From JBHGYD01 sp041920415 (GTDB taxonomy: Bacteria; Bacillota; Bacilli; Bacillales; Anoxybacillaceae): 47,493 nt of DNA. Position numbers and translations under genes: made by a program. The stretch is from NCBI GenBank assembly GCA_041920415.1, contig JBHGYD010000041.1:1-47493 (forward strand), given 5' to 3'. Shown piece by piece: positions 7,192-14,503 of this stretch. The number at the start of each line of letters is the position of its first letter. Position 1 is the first letter of the stretch. Below the pieces are notes generated by a model. The model saw only the letters and a list, made by a program, of their open reading frames with translations. It made no database searches and had not been told where the DNA came from.

Positions 7192-8994
7192 ATGTGCGGA
7201 ATTGTTGGATATATTGGACAACAAGATTCAAAGGAAATTTTATTGCGCGGACTTGAGAAGTTAGAGTATCGTGGTTATGATTCAGCGGGGATCGCTGTTT
7301 TAAATGACAATGGAGTACATGTATTTAAAGAAAAAGGTCGTATCGCGGACTTACGTGAAATCGTAAATCCAGATGTGGAAGCGCCGCTTGGAATCGGTCA
7401 CACACGCTGGGCAACTCATGGAGCCCCAAGCCGCGTGAACGCGCACCCTCATCAAAGCGCATCAGGTCGTTTTACGCTTGTGCATAATGGTGTGATCGAA
7501 AACTATGCGATTTTGAAACGCGAATATTTACAAGACGTTGAGTTAAAGAGCGATACGGATACGGAAGTCATTGTACAGATTGTTGAAAAAATGGTAAACA
7601 GCGGTTTGGACGTAGAAGAAGCATTCCGTAAAACATTGACGCTTTTAAAAGGTTCTTACGCTATTGCGTTAATCGACGCAGAAAATAAAGATGTTATTTA
7701 CGTAGCGAAAAACAAAAGTCCATTACTTGTCGGTCTTGGCGATGGTTTTAACGTTGTCGCAAGCGACGCGCTGGCAATGCTGCAAGTGACCAATCAATAT
7801 GTCGAATTAATGGATAAAGAAATGGTCATTGTGAAGAGAAACGCCATTACGATTAAGAAATTGAACGGCGAAATCATTGAGCGCGCTCCATATACTGCAG
7901 AACTAGATGCAAGTGACATTGAAAAAGGAACGTATCCGCATTACATGTTAAAAGAAATCGATGAGCAACCGCTTGTGATGCGTCGTATTATTCAAAAATA
8001 CCAAGACGAAAACGGCAATTTAATGATTGACCCTGAAATTATTAGCACGGTAACCGATGCCGACCGTCTCTACATTATCGCCTGCGGTACAAGCTACCAT
8101 GCGGGATTAGTCGGTAAACAACTCATTGAAAAATGGGCAAAAATTCCTGTAGAAGTACATGTCGCAAGCGAATTTTCATACAATATGCCGTTATTATCTG
8201 AAAAACCGTTATTCATCTACATTTCACAAAGCGGTGAAACAGCGGACAGCCGTGCTGTGCTTGTGCAAACGAAGGAACTCGGCTATAAAGCATTGACGAT
8301 TACAAATGTGCCTGGCTCAACGCTTTCTCGTGAAGCGGACTATACGTTATTGCTTCATGCCGGTCCAGAAATCGCAGTCGCTTCAACGAAGGCATACACA
8401 GCGCAGATAGCAGTATTAGCGATTTTAGCGGCGGTAACGGCAAAAGCAAAAGGCATTGAGCTTGACTTAGACCTTGTAAAAGAGTTAGGAATTGTGGCAA
8501 ATGCAATGGAAATGCTTTGCGATGCGAAAGAAGAAATGGAAACAATCGCGCGCGAATATTTAGCGACTACGCGTAATTGCTTCTTTATCGGTCGCGCGGT
8601 GGACTTCTATGTTGGCCTTGAGGGTGCGTTAAAATTAAAAGAAATCTCTTACATTCAAGCGGAAGGTTTCGCTGGCGGTGAGCTCAAACACGGCACAATC
8701 GCGTTAATCGAAAACGGCACACCAGTCATTGCTCTTGCGACACAAGAGCACGTCAACTTAAGCATTCGCGGTAATGTGAAAGAAGTCGTGGCTCGCGGCG
8801 CGAACCCATGCATCATTTCAATGAAAGGTTTAGAAATGGAAGAAGACCGTTATGTGATTCCAGCGGTTCATCCAATGTTAACGCCGCTTGTTTCCGTTGT
8901 GCCATTACAACTAATCGCTTACTACGCAGCATTACACCGTGACTGTGACGTCGACAAACCACGCAACTTAGCGAAATCAGTGACGGTAGAGTAA
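7192..8994 (+). CDS. glmS: Glutamine--fructose-6-phosphate aminotransferase (isomerizing)
   Basis: Makes glucosamine-6-phosphate from fructose-6-phosphate and glutamine, the first step to UDP-GlcNAc. It has an N-terminal class II glutaminase whose Cys after the initiator Met is the nucleophile (MCGIVGYIG), then two SIS sugar-isomerase domains (SQSGETADSRA, VASTKAYTAQ) and the C-terminal KPRNLAKSVTVE. The ATG at 7192 is used, not the one at 7183, because Cys must become residue 1 and AGGGAGGA has proper spacing; length is then 600 residues. Expression is controlled by the upstream ribozyme. Confidence 0.97.
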   Translation: MCGIVGYIGQQDSKEILLRGLEKLEYRGYDSAGIAVLNDNGVHVFKEKGRIADLREIVNPDVEAPLGIGHTRWATHGAPSRVNAHPHQSASGRFTLVHNGVIENYAILKREYLQDVELKSDTDTEVIVQIVEKMVNSGLDVEEAFRKTLTLLKGSYAIALIDAENKDVIYVAKNKSPLLVGLGDGFNVVASDALAMLQVTNQYVELMDKEMVIVKRNAITIKKLNGEIIERAPYTAELDASDIEKGTYPHYMLKEIDEQPLVMRRIIQKYQDENGNLMIDPEIISTVTDADRLYIIACGTSYHAGLVGKQLIEKWAKIPVEVHVASEFSYNMPLLSEKPLFIYISQSGETADSRAVLVQTKELGYKALTITNVPGSTLSREADYTLLLHAGPEIAVASTKAYTAQIAVLAILAAVTAKAKGIELDLDLVKELGIVANAMEMLCDAKEEMETIAREYLATTRNCFFIGRAVDFYVGLEGALKLKEISYIQAEGFAGGELKHGTIALIENGTPVIALATQEHVNLSIRGNVKEVVARGANPCIISMKGLEMEEDRYVIPAVHPMLTPLVSVVPLQLIAYYAALHRDCDVDKPRNLAKSVTVE

Positions 8995-9006
8995 CAGGAT
9001 TCAAGG

Positions 9007-9056
9007 GAATCGAGGAAAGTACCAATTTTGGTACTTTTCTCGATTCTTTTTTTTTT
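9007..9056 (+). terminator. glmS terminator
   Basis: Eighteen-bp stem with one G-T pair (9007-9024 with 9029-9046), loop AATT, then a run of about ten T. Confidence 0.93.
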
Positions 9057-9121
9057 GGAGCGGAAAAAGCATGCCGTATCAGGGATGGAGCAAGAACAGG
9101 CCAAAAGAGAAAGCCAATGAT

Positions 9122-9147
9122 TGAAACTTTTCATGATGTGATTCGTA
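9122..9147 (+). promoter_or_regulatory. Second sigma-W-type promoter
   Basis: TGAAAC at 9122-9127, exactly 16 bp, CGTA at 9144-9147: the same consensus as the sigW promoter. It lies 28 bp before a strong ribosome site (AAAAGGAGGAGAGG, 9156-9169). Confidence 0.7.
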
Positions 9148-9175
9148 AAAATAATAAAAGGAGGAGAGGAAATTT

Positions 9176-9427
9176 ATGTAATATACTTTTATTTTCTTTG
9201 GTAGTATTGCTGTTTTATATTTTCTCATTATGATTCCGATACAATATTCCTATATACCAGGTATAAAACAGAGAATGAAGAAGACTGGGCTTTCTCAAGA
9301 AGAACTATATAAAAACATGTCATTTGAAGAAGAGCAATTGCATTTTCATATGCAGGGGAATATTTTAAATTTGTCCTCCGCCATTGTGGCGAATTTTTTG
9401 TACAAAGCACGTCATGGTAAATGTTGA
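9176..9427 (+). pseudogene. Small membrane protein gene with stop at codon 2
   Basis: After a near-ideal ribosome site at 9156-9169 the start codon ATG (9176) is followed at once by TAA (9179-9181). The same frame then stays open for about 82 codons: a hydrophobic stretch (TFIFFGSIAVLYFLIMIPI) followed by a charged, soluble tail containing TGLSQEELYKNMSFEEEQ. This reads as a single-pass membrane protein inactivated by one nonsense change, or one now made only from the internal ATG at 9230 (65 residues, without the membrane segment). A sigma-W promoter lies directly upstream. No family recognised. Confidence 0.55.
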
Positions 9428-9432
9428 GTGAT

Positions 9433-9487
9433 AAAAAAGTTGTTTAATTTAAAAACATGTTGTTTAAAAACTAAAAAAGTCGTTTAA
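9433..9487. repeat. Three GTTGTTTAA repeats with 20-bp period
   Basis: GTTGTTTAA at 9439 and 9459 and GTCGTTTAA at 9479 are spaced exactly 20 bp (about two helical turns). The first and third lie in AAAAAAGT(T/C)GTTTAA. An inverted copy, TTAAACAACTTTTTT, is at 9976-9990. They lie just upstream of a possible promoter for the ORF at 9602. Confidence 0.6.
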
Positions 9488-9495
9488 TTTTCTTA

Positions 9496-9525
9496 TTGTA
9501 CTGAACTGGGGGGTATAGTCATAAT
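9496..9525 (+). promoter_or_regulatory. Possible promoter for the ORF at 9602
   Basis: TTGTAC at 9496-9501 and CATAAT at 9520-9525 with 18 bp between. It starts 9 bp after the last GTYGTTTAA repeat. Confidence 0.35.
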
Positions 9526-9601
9526 AATCAATCAGTTCTAAAGAAAGGTGATTTCCGTTTTTGCACGAATATATTGGTATCTAAAAAAGGGTTGAACTCG
9601 T

Positions 9602-9913
9602 ATGACCAAGATGTTGGGAAGATATATTTTATTAACATTGTTTTGGATAGTTCTCATATTTTCTGTTTTCGCACAAGTATCAGACCAACTTATTATGTGG
9701 TTAAATCCAAACGCAGCTTCAATTTGGGATGAAAGATTATTGTTTACGTTGATTCCAGTTCTGTTTAATTATTTATTGTTGTTATTTTTATTTAAGAAAA
9801 TAACAATAAATCGGTTAGTATATCATTTTTGTTTTGTAATAAATACACTTTTCTTCCTCTACTATTTTTATTGCCAATATATTTGGGATGTAGGTGAGTG
9901 GAAATTGTTTTAA
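9602..9913 (+). CDS. Hypothetical small membrane protein
   Basis: 103 residues with three predicted membrane segments (about 7-25, 46-64, 71-92) and a short basic loop FKKITINR between the second and third. No recognised family or catalytic motif. The ribosome site is weak (AAGGG). It stands alone in the AT-rich accessory stretch and is bracketed by inverted copies of a 15-bp sequence (9433-9447 and 9976-9990). It could be an immunity or stress membrane protein, but nothing in the sequence decides this. Confidence 0.5.
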   Translation: MTKMLGRYILLTLFWIVLIFSVFAQVSDQLIMWLNPNAASIWDERLLFTLIPVLFNYLLLLFLFKKITINRLVYHFCFVINTLFFLYYFYCQYIWDVGEWKLF

Positions 9914-9975
9914 GGATATTAAAAAATCACTCTACATCAAATTTTATTCTGTTCTTGAACTGATGGAAGCATTAG

Positions 9976-9990
9976 TTAAACAACTTTTTT
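9976..9990. repeat. Inverted copy of the AAAAAAGTTGTTTAA repeat
   Basis: TTAAACAACTTTTTT is the exact reverse complement of 9433-9447, so the two copies flank the 103-residue membrane protein gene. Confidence 0.55.
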
Positions 9991-10065
9991 GTACCCGTTT
10001 TGCAAATCATCGAGCCACTGTTTTCTGCATCACTGAAATAGAGTGATTCATATTCTTCAATGACT

Positions 10066-10626
10066 TCATCCATTTCGTTTTAATTTATCAATATATTCTT
10101 CAGTTGAATAAATATCGGCGTATAATCCATTAAGAGCAGCTAAAAAAGCATTATGGACATCGTTTGCGCTAATAATATTGTTTCCAAACTGAAGGTCTTT
10201 TGTTGCACAAGCATCATGGATTAAATTAACCTTATATCCTTTATCTTTCGCTGCTCTGACAGTTGCATCAATACACATGTGTGTCATCATACCACAAATA
10301 GTTAATTCACCTATATGATGCTCAAGAAGAATATTTTCCAAGTTAGTCCCTTTGAAACTGTTAGGAAAATTCTTTTGTACAATGATTTCGTCTTCTAAAG
10401 GCTTTACTTTACTATGTATCTCTACACCATCTGTTTCAGGTAAAAAAAATGTTGCGTTCGGTCTCAAAGATATATGTTGGACATGTATCACTTGTAATTT
10501 TTTTTCTCTGAACAGGCTTAAAATTTTTGATGCATTTGTGGCTGCTAAAGTTGGATTTTGGAGTTCCATTCTTCCCCCATGAAAATAATCATTTTGGATA
10601 TCTATTAACAGTAATGCTGTATTCAT
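10066..10626 (-). CDS. Isochorismatase-family cysteine hydrolase
   Basis: 186-residue alpha/beta cysteine hydrolase of the nicotinamidase/isochorismatase superfamily. The catalytic triad is visible: Asp9 in LLIDIQNDYF, Lys85 in VQKNFPNSF and Cys118 in GMMTHMCID. The cis-peptide neighbour region is also conserved. The ATG at 10626 has GGAGGG upstream; the frame extends 18 codons further but without a ribosome site. The substrate cannot be told from sequence. It is a single gene, convergent with the plus-strand ORF at 9602. Confidence 0.88.
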   Translation of the reverse strand: MNTALLLIDIQNDYFHGGRMELQNPTLAATNASKILSLFREKKLQVIHVQHISLRPNATFFLPETDGVEIHSKVKPLEDEIIVQKNFPNSFKGTNLENILLEHHIGELTICGMMTHMCIDATVRAAKDKGYKVNLIHDACATKDLQFGNNIISANDVHNAFLAALNGLYADIYSTEEYIDKLKRNG

Positions 10627-10770
10627 AAAATCCCTCCGATTTCCTTTTATTACGTAATATTCTAAATTACATTTAATCATACCTGCTTGCTATATAAATT
10701 TTGAATTTCCGACATGTTTAATCAATATCTATCCTGTTTCTAAACGAGTAAACCAAGGAGCGAATCAACG

Positions 10771-10833
10771 ATGATGAAGGTAAAAGGATTACAAATCACG
10801 AATGACAAAGGTTGGACCATCGAATCTAATTAG
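10771..10833 (+). pseudogene. 20-codon gene remnant cut by an IS-like end
   Basis: ATG with ribosome site AAGGAG (10754-10759) opens a frame MMKVKGLQITNDKGWTIESN that stops exactly where an insertion-sequence-like end begins (10831 onward). It looks like the 5' stub of a gene truncated by insertion or deletion. Product unknown. Confidence 0.4.
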
Positions 10834-10855
10834 CCCCTTAATGAAGTTGGACAGT
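10829..10855. mobile_element. Possible relic end of an IS3-family element
   Basis: TTAGCCCCTTAATGAAGTTG followed by GACAG resembles the T-ACCCC...GTTGGACA type terminal repeats of IS3/IS150-like elements. No transposase and no partner end were found nearby, so this is at best a remnant. Confidence 0.25.
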
Positions 10856-10955
10856 ATTCTTTTATACTGTCTTTAGTAAAAAATGGGCTCAAACAAAAAA
10901 AGAAGAATGATATACTATCGAATAAAACAATTAGCAATAACAAAGGGGAACCGAT

Positions 10956-11567
10956 ATGATTAGTGCAATTGTTCATGGTTTTGTTCTTGCTCTTGGTTTA
11001 ATTCTACCACTGGGAGTACAAAATGTATTTGTTTTTAACCAAGGTGCAGTCCAAGGAAGATTGGTCAAAGCATTACCAGTTGTTATTACCGCTTCGATAT
11101 GTGATACCTTTTTGATTTTGTTAGCTGTATTAGGAGTGTCTGTCATTGTATGGGAGTCTTATTGGTTCAAGACATTGCTTATTGGTGTGGGGATTTTATT
11201 TTTAACATATATGGGTTGGATCACTTGGAGAAGTAAACCTAATAGAAATGGTGAATCCGCTGAAATATTTACACCTAAAAAACAAATTGCCTTTGCTGTT
11301 TCTGTTTCTTTACTCAATCCTCATGCCATAATGGACACTGTGGGCGTAATTGGAACAAGTTCATTACGATATGCTGGAATGGAGAAAGTAGCATTCACAG
11401 CAGCATGTATTGTTGTTTCTTGGTTATGGTTTACAGGGTTAGCTTTGACCGGAAGAATAACGGGTAATTTAGATAAGTCTGGTCGTTTAATGGTGGTTCT
11501 TAACAAGGTCTCTGCTATTGTTATGTGGGGTACAGCGATTTATCTTGGTTTTTCTTTAACAGAATAA
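10956..11567 (+). CDS. LysE/ArgO-family amino acid exporter
   Basis: 203-residue inner membrane protein with about six hydrophobic segments. The family signature PLGVQNVFVFNQG lies near the N-terminus and SLLNPHAIMDTVGVIG at about 118-133. LysE/ArgO proteins export basic amino acids; B. subtilis YisU is the likely relative. Good ribosome site AAAGGGGAACC. It differs from the RhtB-type exporter at 15452, which has the PGPD signature. Confidence 0.88.
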   Translation: MISAIVHGFVLALGLILPLGVQNVFVFNQGAVQGRLVKALPVVITASICDTFLILLAVLGVSVIVWESYWFKTLLIGVGILFLTYMGWITWRSKPNRNGESAEIFTPKKQIAFAVSVSLLNPHAIMDTVGVIGTSSLRYAGMEKVAFTAACIVVSWLWFTGLALTGRITGNLDKSGRLMVVLNKVSAIVMWGTAIYLGFSLTE

Positions 11568-11569
11568 AG

Positions 11570-11598
11570 ATACTATCTAATCAGGGTAGCATTTTTTA
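11570..11598 (+). terminator. Weak terminator after LysE-type gene
   Basis: ATACTATC pairs with GGGTAGCAT allowing one mismatch and one wobble, followed by TTTTTT. Confidence 0.45.
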
Positions 11599-11709
11599 CG
11601 CATATGTTGCATGACCAGAGCAGAGATTATTTGTTTCACCGTTTAAGATATGGCTCGGTTAGACATCAGTTATATACAGTTTATTCATCATTTCTCAAGA
11701 GGGGAAAAC

Positions 11710-11787
11710 ATGTGTATCTATCAAAAATCTCGTTTTAACATGGAAATGGTGAAGGAACAAGAGTTAAAGGAAATAAGAAAAGCTTAA
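11710..11787 (+). CDS. Possible 25-residue peptide
   Basis: ATG follows AAGAGGGGAAAAC and opens MCIYQKSRFNMEMVKEQELK plus five residues before TAA; a short terminator lies 26 bp later (11813). It is basic and amphipathic and resembles no family I know. It may be a genuine small gene or a fragment of a decayed one. Confidence 0.3.
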   Translation: MCIYQKSRFNMEMVKEQELKEIRKA

Positions 11788-11812
11788 AAAACTGGATAAA
11801 CCAACGATTGAA

Positions 11813-11840
11813 AGGCTTGGAATAATCTAAGTCTTTTTTC
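11813..11840 (+). terminator. Terminator after small ORF
   Basis: AGGCTTGG / CTAAGTCT stem with two G-T pairs, loop AATAAT, then TTTTTTCTTTT. Confidence 0.5.
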
Positions 11841-11875
11841 TTTTCGCTTTCTCCTTGCCCAAAAAGGAATAAAAT

Positions 11876-11926
11876 AAAGGTAAGCATATATTAGCGTGTT
11901 TAATATGTTTGCTTACCTTTTTGTAT
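11876..11926. terminator. Bidirectional terminator before GNAT relic
   Basis: AAAGGTAAGCA (11876-11886) pairs with TGCTTACCTTT (11910-11920) and is followed by T-rich sequence on both strands. It serves the minus-strand gene ending at 11950 and any plus-strand transcript. Confidence 0.6.
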
Positions 11927-11949
11927 TTTTTAGTGAATGAATGCTCTCG

Positions 11950-12360
11950 TTAGTTGAATAAGGGATTATTCTTTTTAAATTCATCCCATTTCTCTCGAAG
12001 AATCCCCATTCGAATGGAATCATAGTATTCGCCATTATAGTAGCGGCATTTTCTCATTCTGCCTTCTAATCGCATTCCCAATTTTTCCGCACATCTCATC
12101 ATTCGTGGATTTCCAGACCAAGTTGTAAGCCCCACTCTCTCGATGGTTAGATTTTCAAAGAGATAGTCAATCCATAAAGATAATGCTTCGGTTCCAAGTC
12201 CACCATTCCAATGTTCAGGAGAATATATGACGATTCCAATTTCAAGCCATCGTGGGAAAGGAAAATCGGGAAAACGATTGAAATGGGCGGAAAAAAGTTT
12301 ATTTTTCTTCCTCTTTGCTCTTTTTTCCAATTGGTACGACTCCATACGCAAATAATACAT
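11950..12360 (-). pseudogene. N-terminally truncated GNAT acetyltransferase (RimJ/RimL type)
   Basis: From WLEIGIVIYSPEHWNGGLGT to LREKW the frame is a clear C-terminal half of a RimJ/RimL-type N-acetyltransferase, with the acetyl-CoA loop (HWNGGLGTEAL) and the RMRKCRYYNGEYYDS motif. The first 40 or so codons (lysine- and arginine-rich, then FNRFPDFPF) do not resemble the family, and about 75 expected N-terminal residues are missing in all three frames upstream. I read it as a truncated gene. A functional short form cannot be excluded. Confidence 0.6.
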
Positions 12361-12450
12361 GTTATATATTGGAAAATAAGCGCAAGAGCAAGTGATGGAA
12401 CAGGAGATGAAGTGGGGAAGAATACCCTATAACGTTTTTTGAGTTTCATG

Positions 12451-12480
12451 TTGACAAAAAAGCAGAGTTCACGGTATTAT
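12451..12480 (+). promoter_or_regulatory. Promoter upstream of the mhqNP region
   Basis: TTGACA at 12451-12456, 18 bp, TATTAT at 12475-12480. The -10 box directly touches the 33-bp palindrome that follows, the expected layout for repressor control. Confidence 0.65.
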
Positions 12481-12513
12481 TATCTTGAATTAAAAATAAT
12501 TTAATTCAAGATA
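12481..12513. promoter_or_regulatory. Palindromic operator, MarR/MhqR type
   Basis: Perfect 14-bp arms TATCTTGAATTAAA (12481-12494) and TTTAATTCAAGATA (12500-12513) with 5 bp between. The half-site TATCTTGAATT resembles the B. subtilis MhqR box (ATCTCGAATTCGAGAT). It follows a promoter and precedes a decayed MarR-type gene and mhqN-mhqP. Confidence 0.65.
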
Positions 12514-12682
12514 TTTTTGTAAGGGTGTGATACGTGTAAACTAAAAAATATTTGGTTCTTATGTGTGCTTATGAAACATAAAACATAATTATAGAAGCAG
12601 AGGATGAAACTGAGTTTGCTATTCTCATTAAAGATATAATTCGTCGCAGCATCATCATATAGCGGATCAGTTGGTGCAATAA

Positions 12683-12790
12683 GGGCTGTTAATCGAAAAA
12701 AGATTAAAAGACTGGCCAAAACATAAAAAGGGAATCAAGGAGAGTTTTGAAGCCTTTTCGGATGAAGAGAAAGAACTCTTAAAAAAATAG
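12683..12790 (+). pseudogene. C-terminal relic of a MarR-family repressor
   Basis: A 35-codon frame encodes GLLIEKRLKDWPKHKKGIKE and then SFEAFSDEEKELLKK before TAG, typical of the C-terminal dimerisation helices of MarR regulators. No winged helix can be assembled upstream: the 170 bp between the operator and this frame contain stops in all frames, with only scraps such as ETEFAILIKDIIRR. It is probably the remains of the repressor that controlled mhqNP. Confidence 0.55.
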
Positions 12791-12872
12791 AATACTAAGC
12801 AAAAGAGCGATTATTTTTTGTAAAATATCTCGAATTCATTATATTTTAAGTTGAAGTAATGGAGGCATAATC

Positions 12873-13493
12873 ATGGCAAATTTTGAACAATTGGTAAAAG
12901 AACGACGGTCTGCAAGTAACTTTCTTGAGAATCATCCGATCAGCTCTAAAGAACTTGATGAGATTTTTGAGTTAGTCAAACTGGCTCCATCAGCTTTTAA
13001 CTTACAGCATGCGAACTATTTAGTCGTTCTTAATCCTGAGCTAAAAGAAGAAGTAAAAAAAGCAGCGTATGGACAGCATAAAGTGTCGACGGCTTCAGCT
13101 GTCATTGTAGTTTTAGGTGATAAAAAAGCCTATCAAGAAGCCGCTCGCATCTACGAAGGTCTTCTTATGTTAGAAATTGTAAATAAACAAGAATTCGATC
13201 AAATGGTACAGGATACGGTGTCATTTTACGAAAAAAGAGGGGAAGTTTTCCAACGGGATGAAGCTATTCGGAACGCCTCTTTATCTGCGATGTTATTTAT
13301 GATGGCTGCCAAAAATAAAGGTTGGGATACTTGCCCAATGATTGGATTTGATCCGGAGCAACTAAAGCAAGTGTTAAACATCTCTGACCAGTATGAGCCA
13401 GTGATGATGATTACATTAGGAAAAGAAAAAGTTCAAAGCCGAAAACCAAGAGGGTACCGCAAACCTGTTGCTGAATTCGTGACGTATTTATAA
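12873..13493 (+). CDS. mhqN: Nitroreductase-family protein MhqN
   Basis: 206-residue FMN-dependent nitroreductase-fold protein. The N-terminal RRSASNFLENHPI (phosphate-binding Arg/Ser region), LAPSAFNLQ (FMN binding) and GWDTCPMIGFDP are family marks. In B. subtilis, mhqN belongs to the methylhydroquinone/quinone resistance operon mhqNOP, repressed by MhqR. Here it is followed 26 bp later by mhqP, with mhqO (ring-cleavage dioxygenase) absent. Ribosome site GGAGG. It is probably transcribed from the operator-linked promoter at 12451. Confidence 0.85.
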   Translation: MANFEQLVKERRSASNFLENHPISSKELDEIFELVKLAPSAFNLQHANYLVVLNPELKEEVKKAAYGQHKVSTASAVIVVLGDKKAYQEAARIYEGLLMLEIVNKQEFDQMVQDTVSFYEKRGEVFQRDEAIRNASLSAMLFMMAAKNKGWDTCPMIGFDPEQLKQVLNISDQYEPVMMITLGKEKVQSRKPRGYRKPVAEFVTYL

Positions 13494-13519
13494 AAAACAT
13501 CTTTAGGAGGGATACAAAC

Positions 13520-13915
13520 ATGATGAATATTGGTTTATTAATGATTCGCTTAGTAGTTGGATTAACATTTATGGGGCATGGCGCTCAAAAATTGTTTGGT
13601 TGGTTTGGTGGTTATGGCTTAAAAGGGACAGGTGGCTGGATGGAGTCGATTGGCATAAAACCAGGCGTAACGATGGCACTTTTAGCTGGATTAGGCGAAT
13701 TTGTTGGTGGAGCTCTATTCGCAGTAGGTTTCCTTACTCCAGTAGCAAGCGCTCTGATTGCTATTACGATGCTCGTTGCTATTGTAAAAGTTCATGGTTC
13801 GAATGGTTACTGGATTACACAAAATGGATTTGAATATAACTTAATGTTATTGGTTGTAGCTATTGGTGTCGCCCTTATCGGACCTGGACAATATGCGCTT
13901 GATGCTATTCTCTAG
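13520..13915 (+). CDS. mhqP: DoxX-family membrane protein MhqP
   Basis: 131-residue integral membrane protein with four hydrophobic segments. RLVVGLTFMGHGAQKLFGWF near the N-terminus and GLGEFVGGALFAVGFLTP are DoxX signatures. In B. subtilis, MhqP is the membrane partner of the quinone-stress operon. The ribosome site AGGAGGG suits either of two adjacent ATGs; the first is given. Last gene of the mhq unit. Confidence 0.87.
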   Translation: MMNIGLLMIRLVVGLTFMGHGAQKLFGWFGGYGLKGTGGWMESIGIKPGVTMALLAGLGEFVGGALFAVGFLTPVASALIAITMLVAIVKVHGSNGYWITQNGFEYNLMLLVVAIGVALIGPGQYALDAIL

Positions 13916-14005
13916 TTAAGAGGTAAAAAGGATATAAGCCAAGTCAATCTTGCAGAGTACGGATACAGTAAAAAATATTTGTTTCTTACGAAGAAATTCG
14001 TTTAG

Positions 14006-14040
14006 GGATTGAAGGGAAGACAACCTTCAGTCCTTTTTTA
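14006..14040 (+). terminator. Terminator of mhqNP
   Basis: Ten-bp stem GGATTGAAGG / CCTTCAGTCC with one T-G pair (14006-14015, 14024-14033), then TTTTTTA. Confidence 0.75.
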
Positions 14041-14503
14041 TTGAATCAAAAAAGGAAAATCGGGAAAAATGGCTGAAACGGATGGCATGTTTTTTAGGAT
14101 CACATTTTGTACAAAAATGAGAGGAATGAATTAGGGGGATAAAGTCTTAGGAGAGTAAAAGGAAAGAGTTTTTATTTGGATATATCATCTTCAATCTAGA
14201 ATTTGAATTTTGTGAATTTTTAAGAAGTATATAGAATTTTTTGGATTTTATTAGATGAAAGCGTTTTTTTGAAAATATGCGTTTATGGTATTTGTTTACG
14301 GTAAATGATATTTTTAATAATAACTTTTTTAATTTTTTGAATTTTGATGCAGGTGATTCATATTTTATCTTCAAACATCAGTAAAAAAGGATAATATTTC
14401 AAAAAAAGAATACTTAATTGCTATAGTTAGAGACGGTTGCATTAAACGGACAATTCCATAAAAATCTAAAAAAATTATGACGTATGCTTGGGGAGTGGAG
14501 ACT
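14041..14503. other. Gene-free AT-rich stretch
   Basis: No frame with a ribosome site, no convincing relic, no strong hairpin. The sequence is very AT-rich between 14150 and 14440. It may hold the promoter of the EamA gene, but no clear -35/-10 pair is seen. Confidence 0.5.

Noticed and set aside
12147..12449. 100-residue minus-strand frame over the GNAT relic
   Set aside because: It is a +1 shadow of the acetyltransferase frame with no recognisable family in its own right.
14147..14374. 75-residue lysine/serine-rich minus-strand frame
   Set aside because: Composition reflects AT-rich noncoding DNA; no ribosome site and no family likeness.
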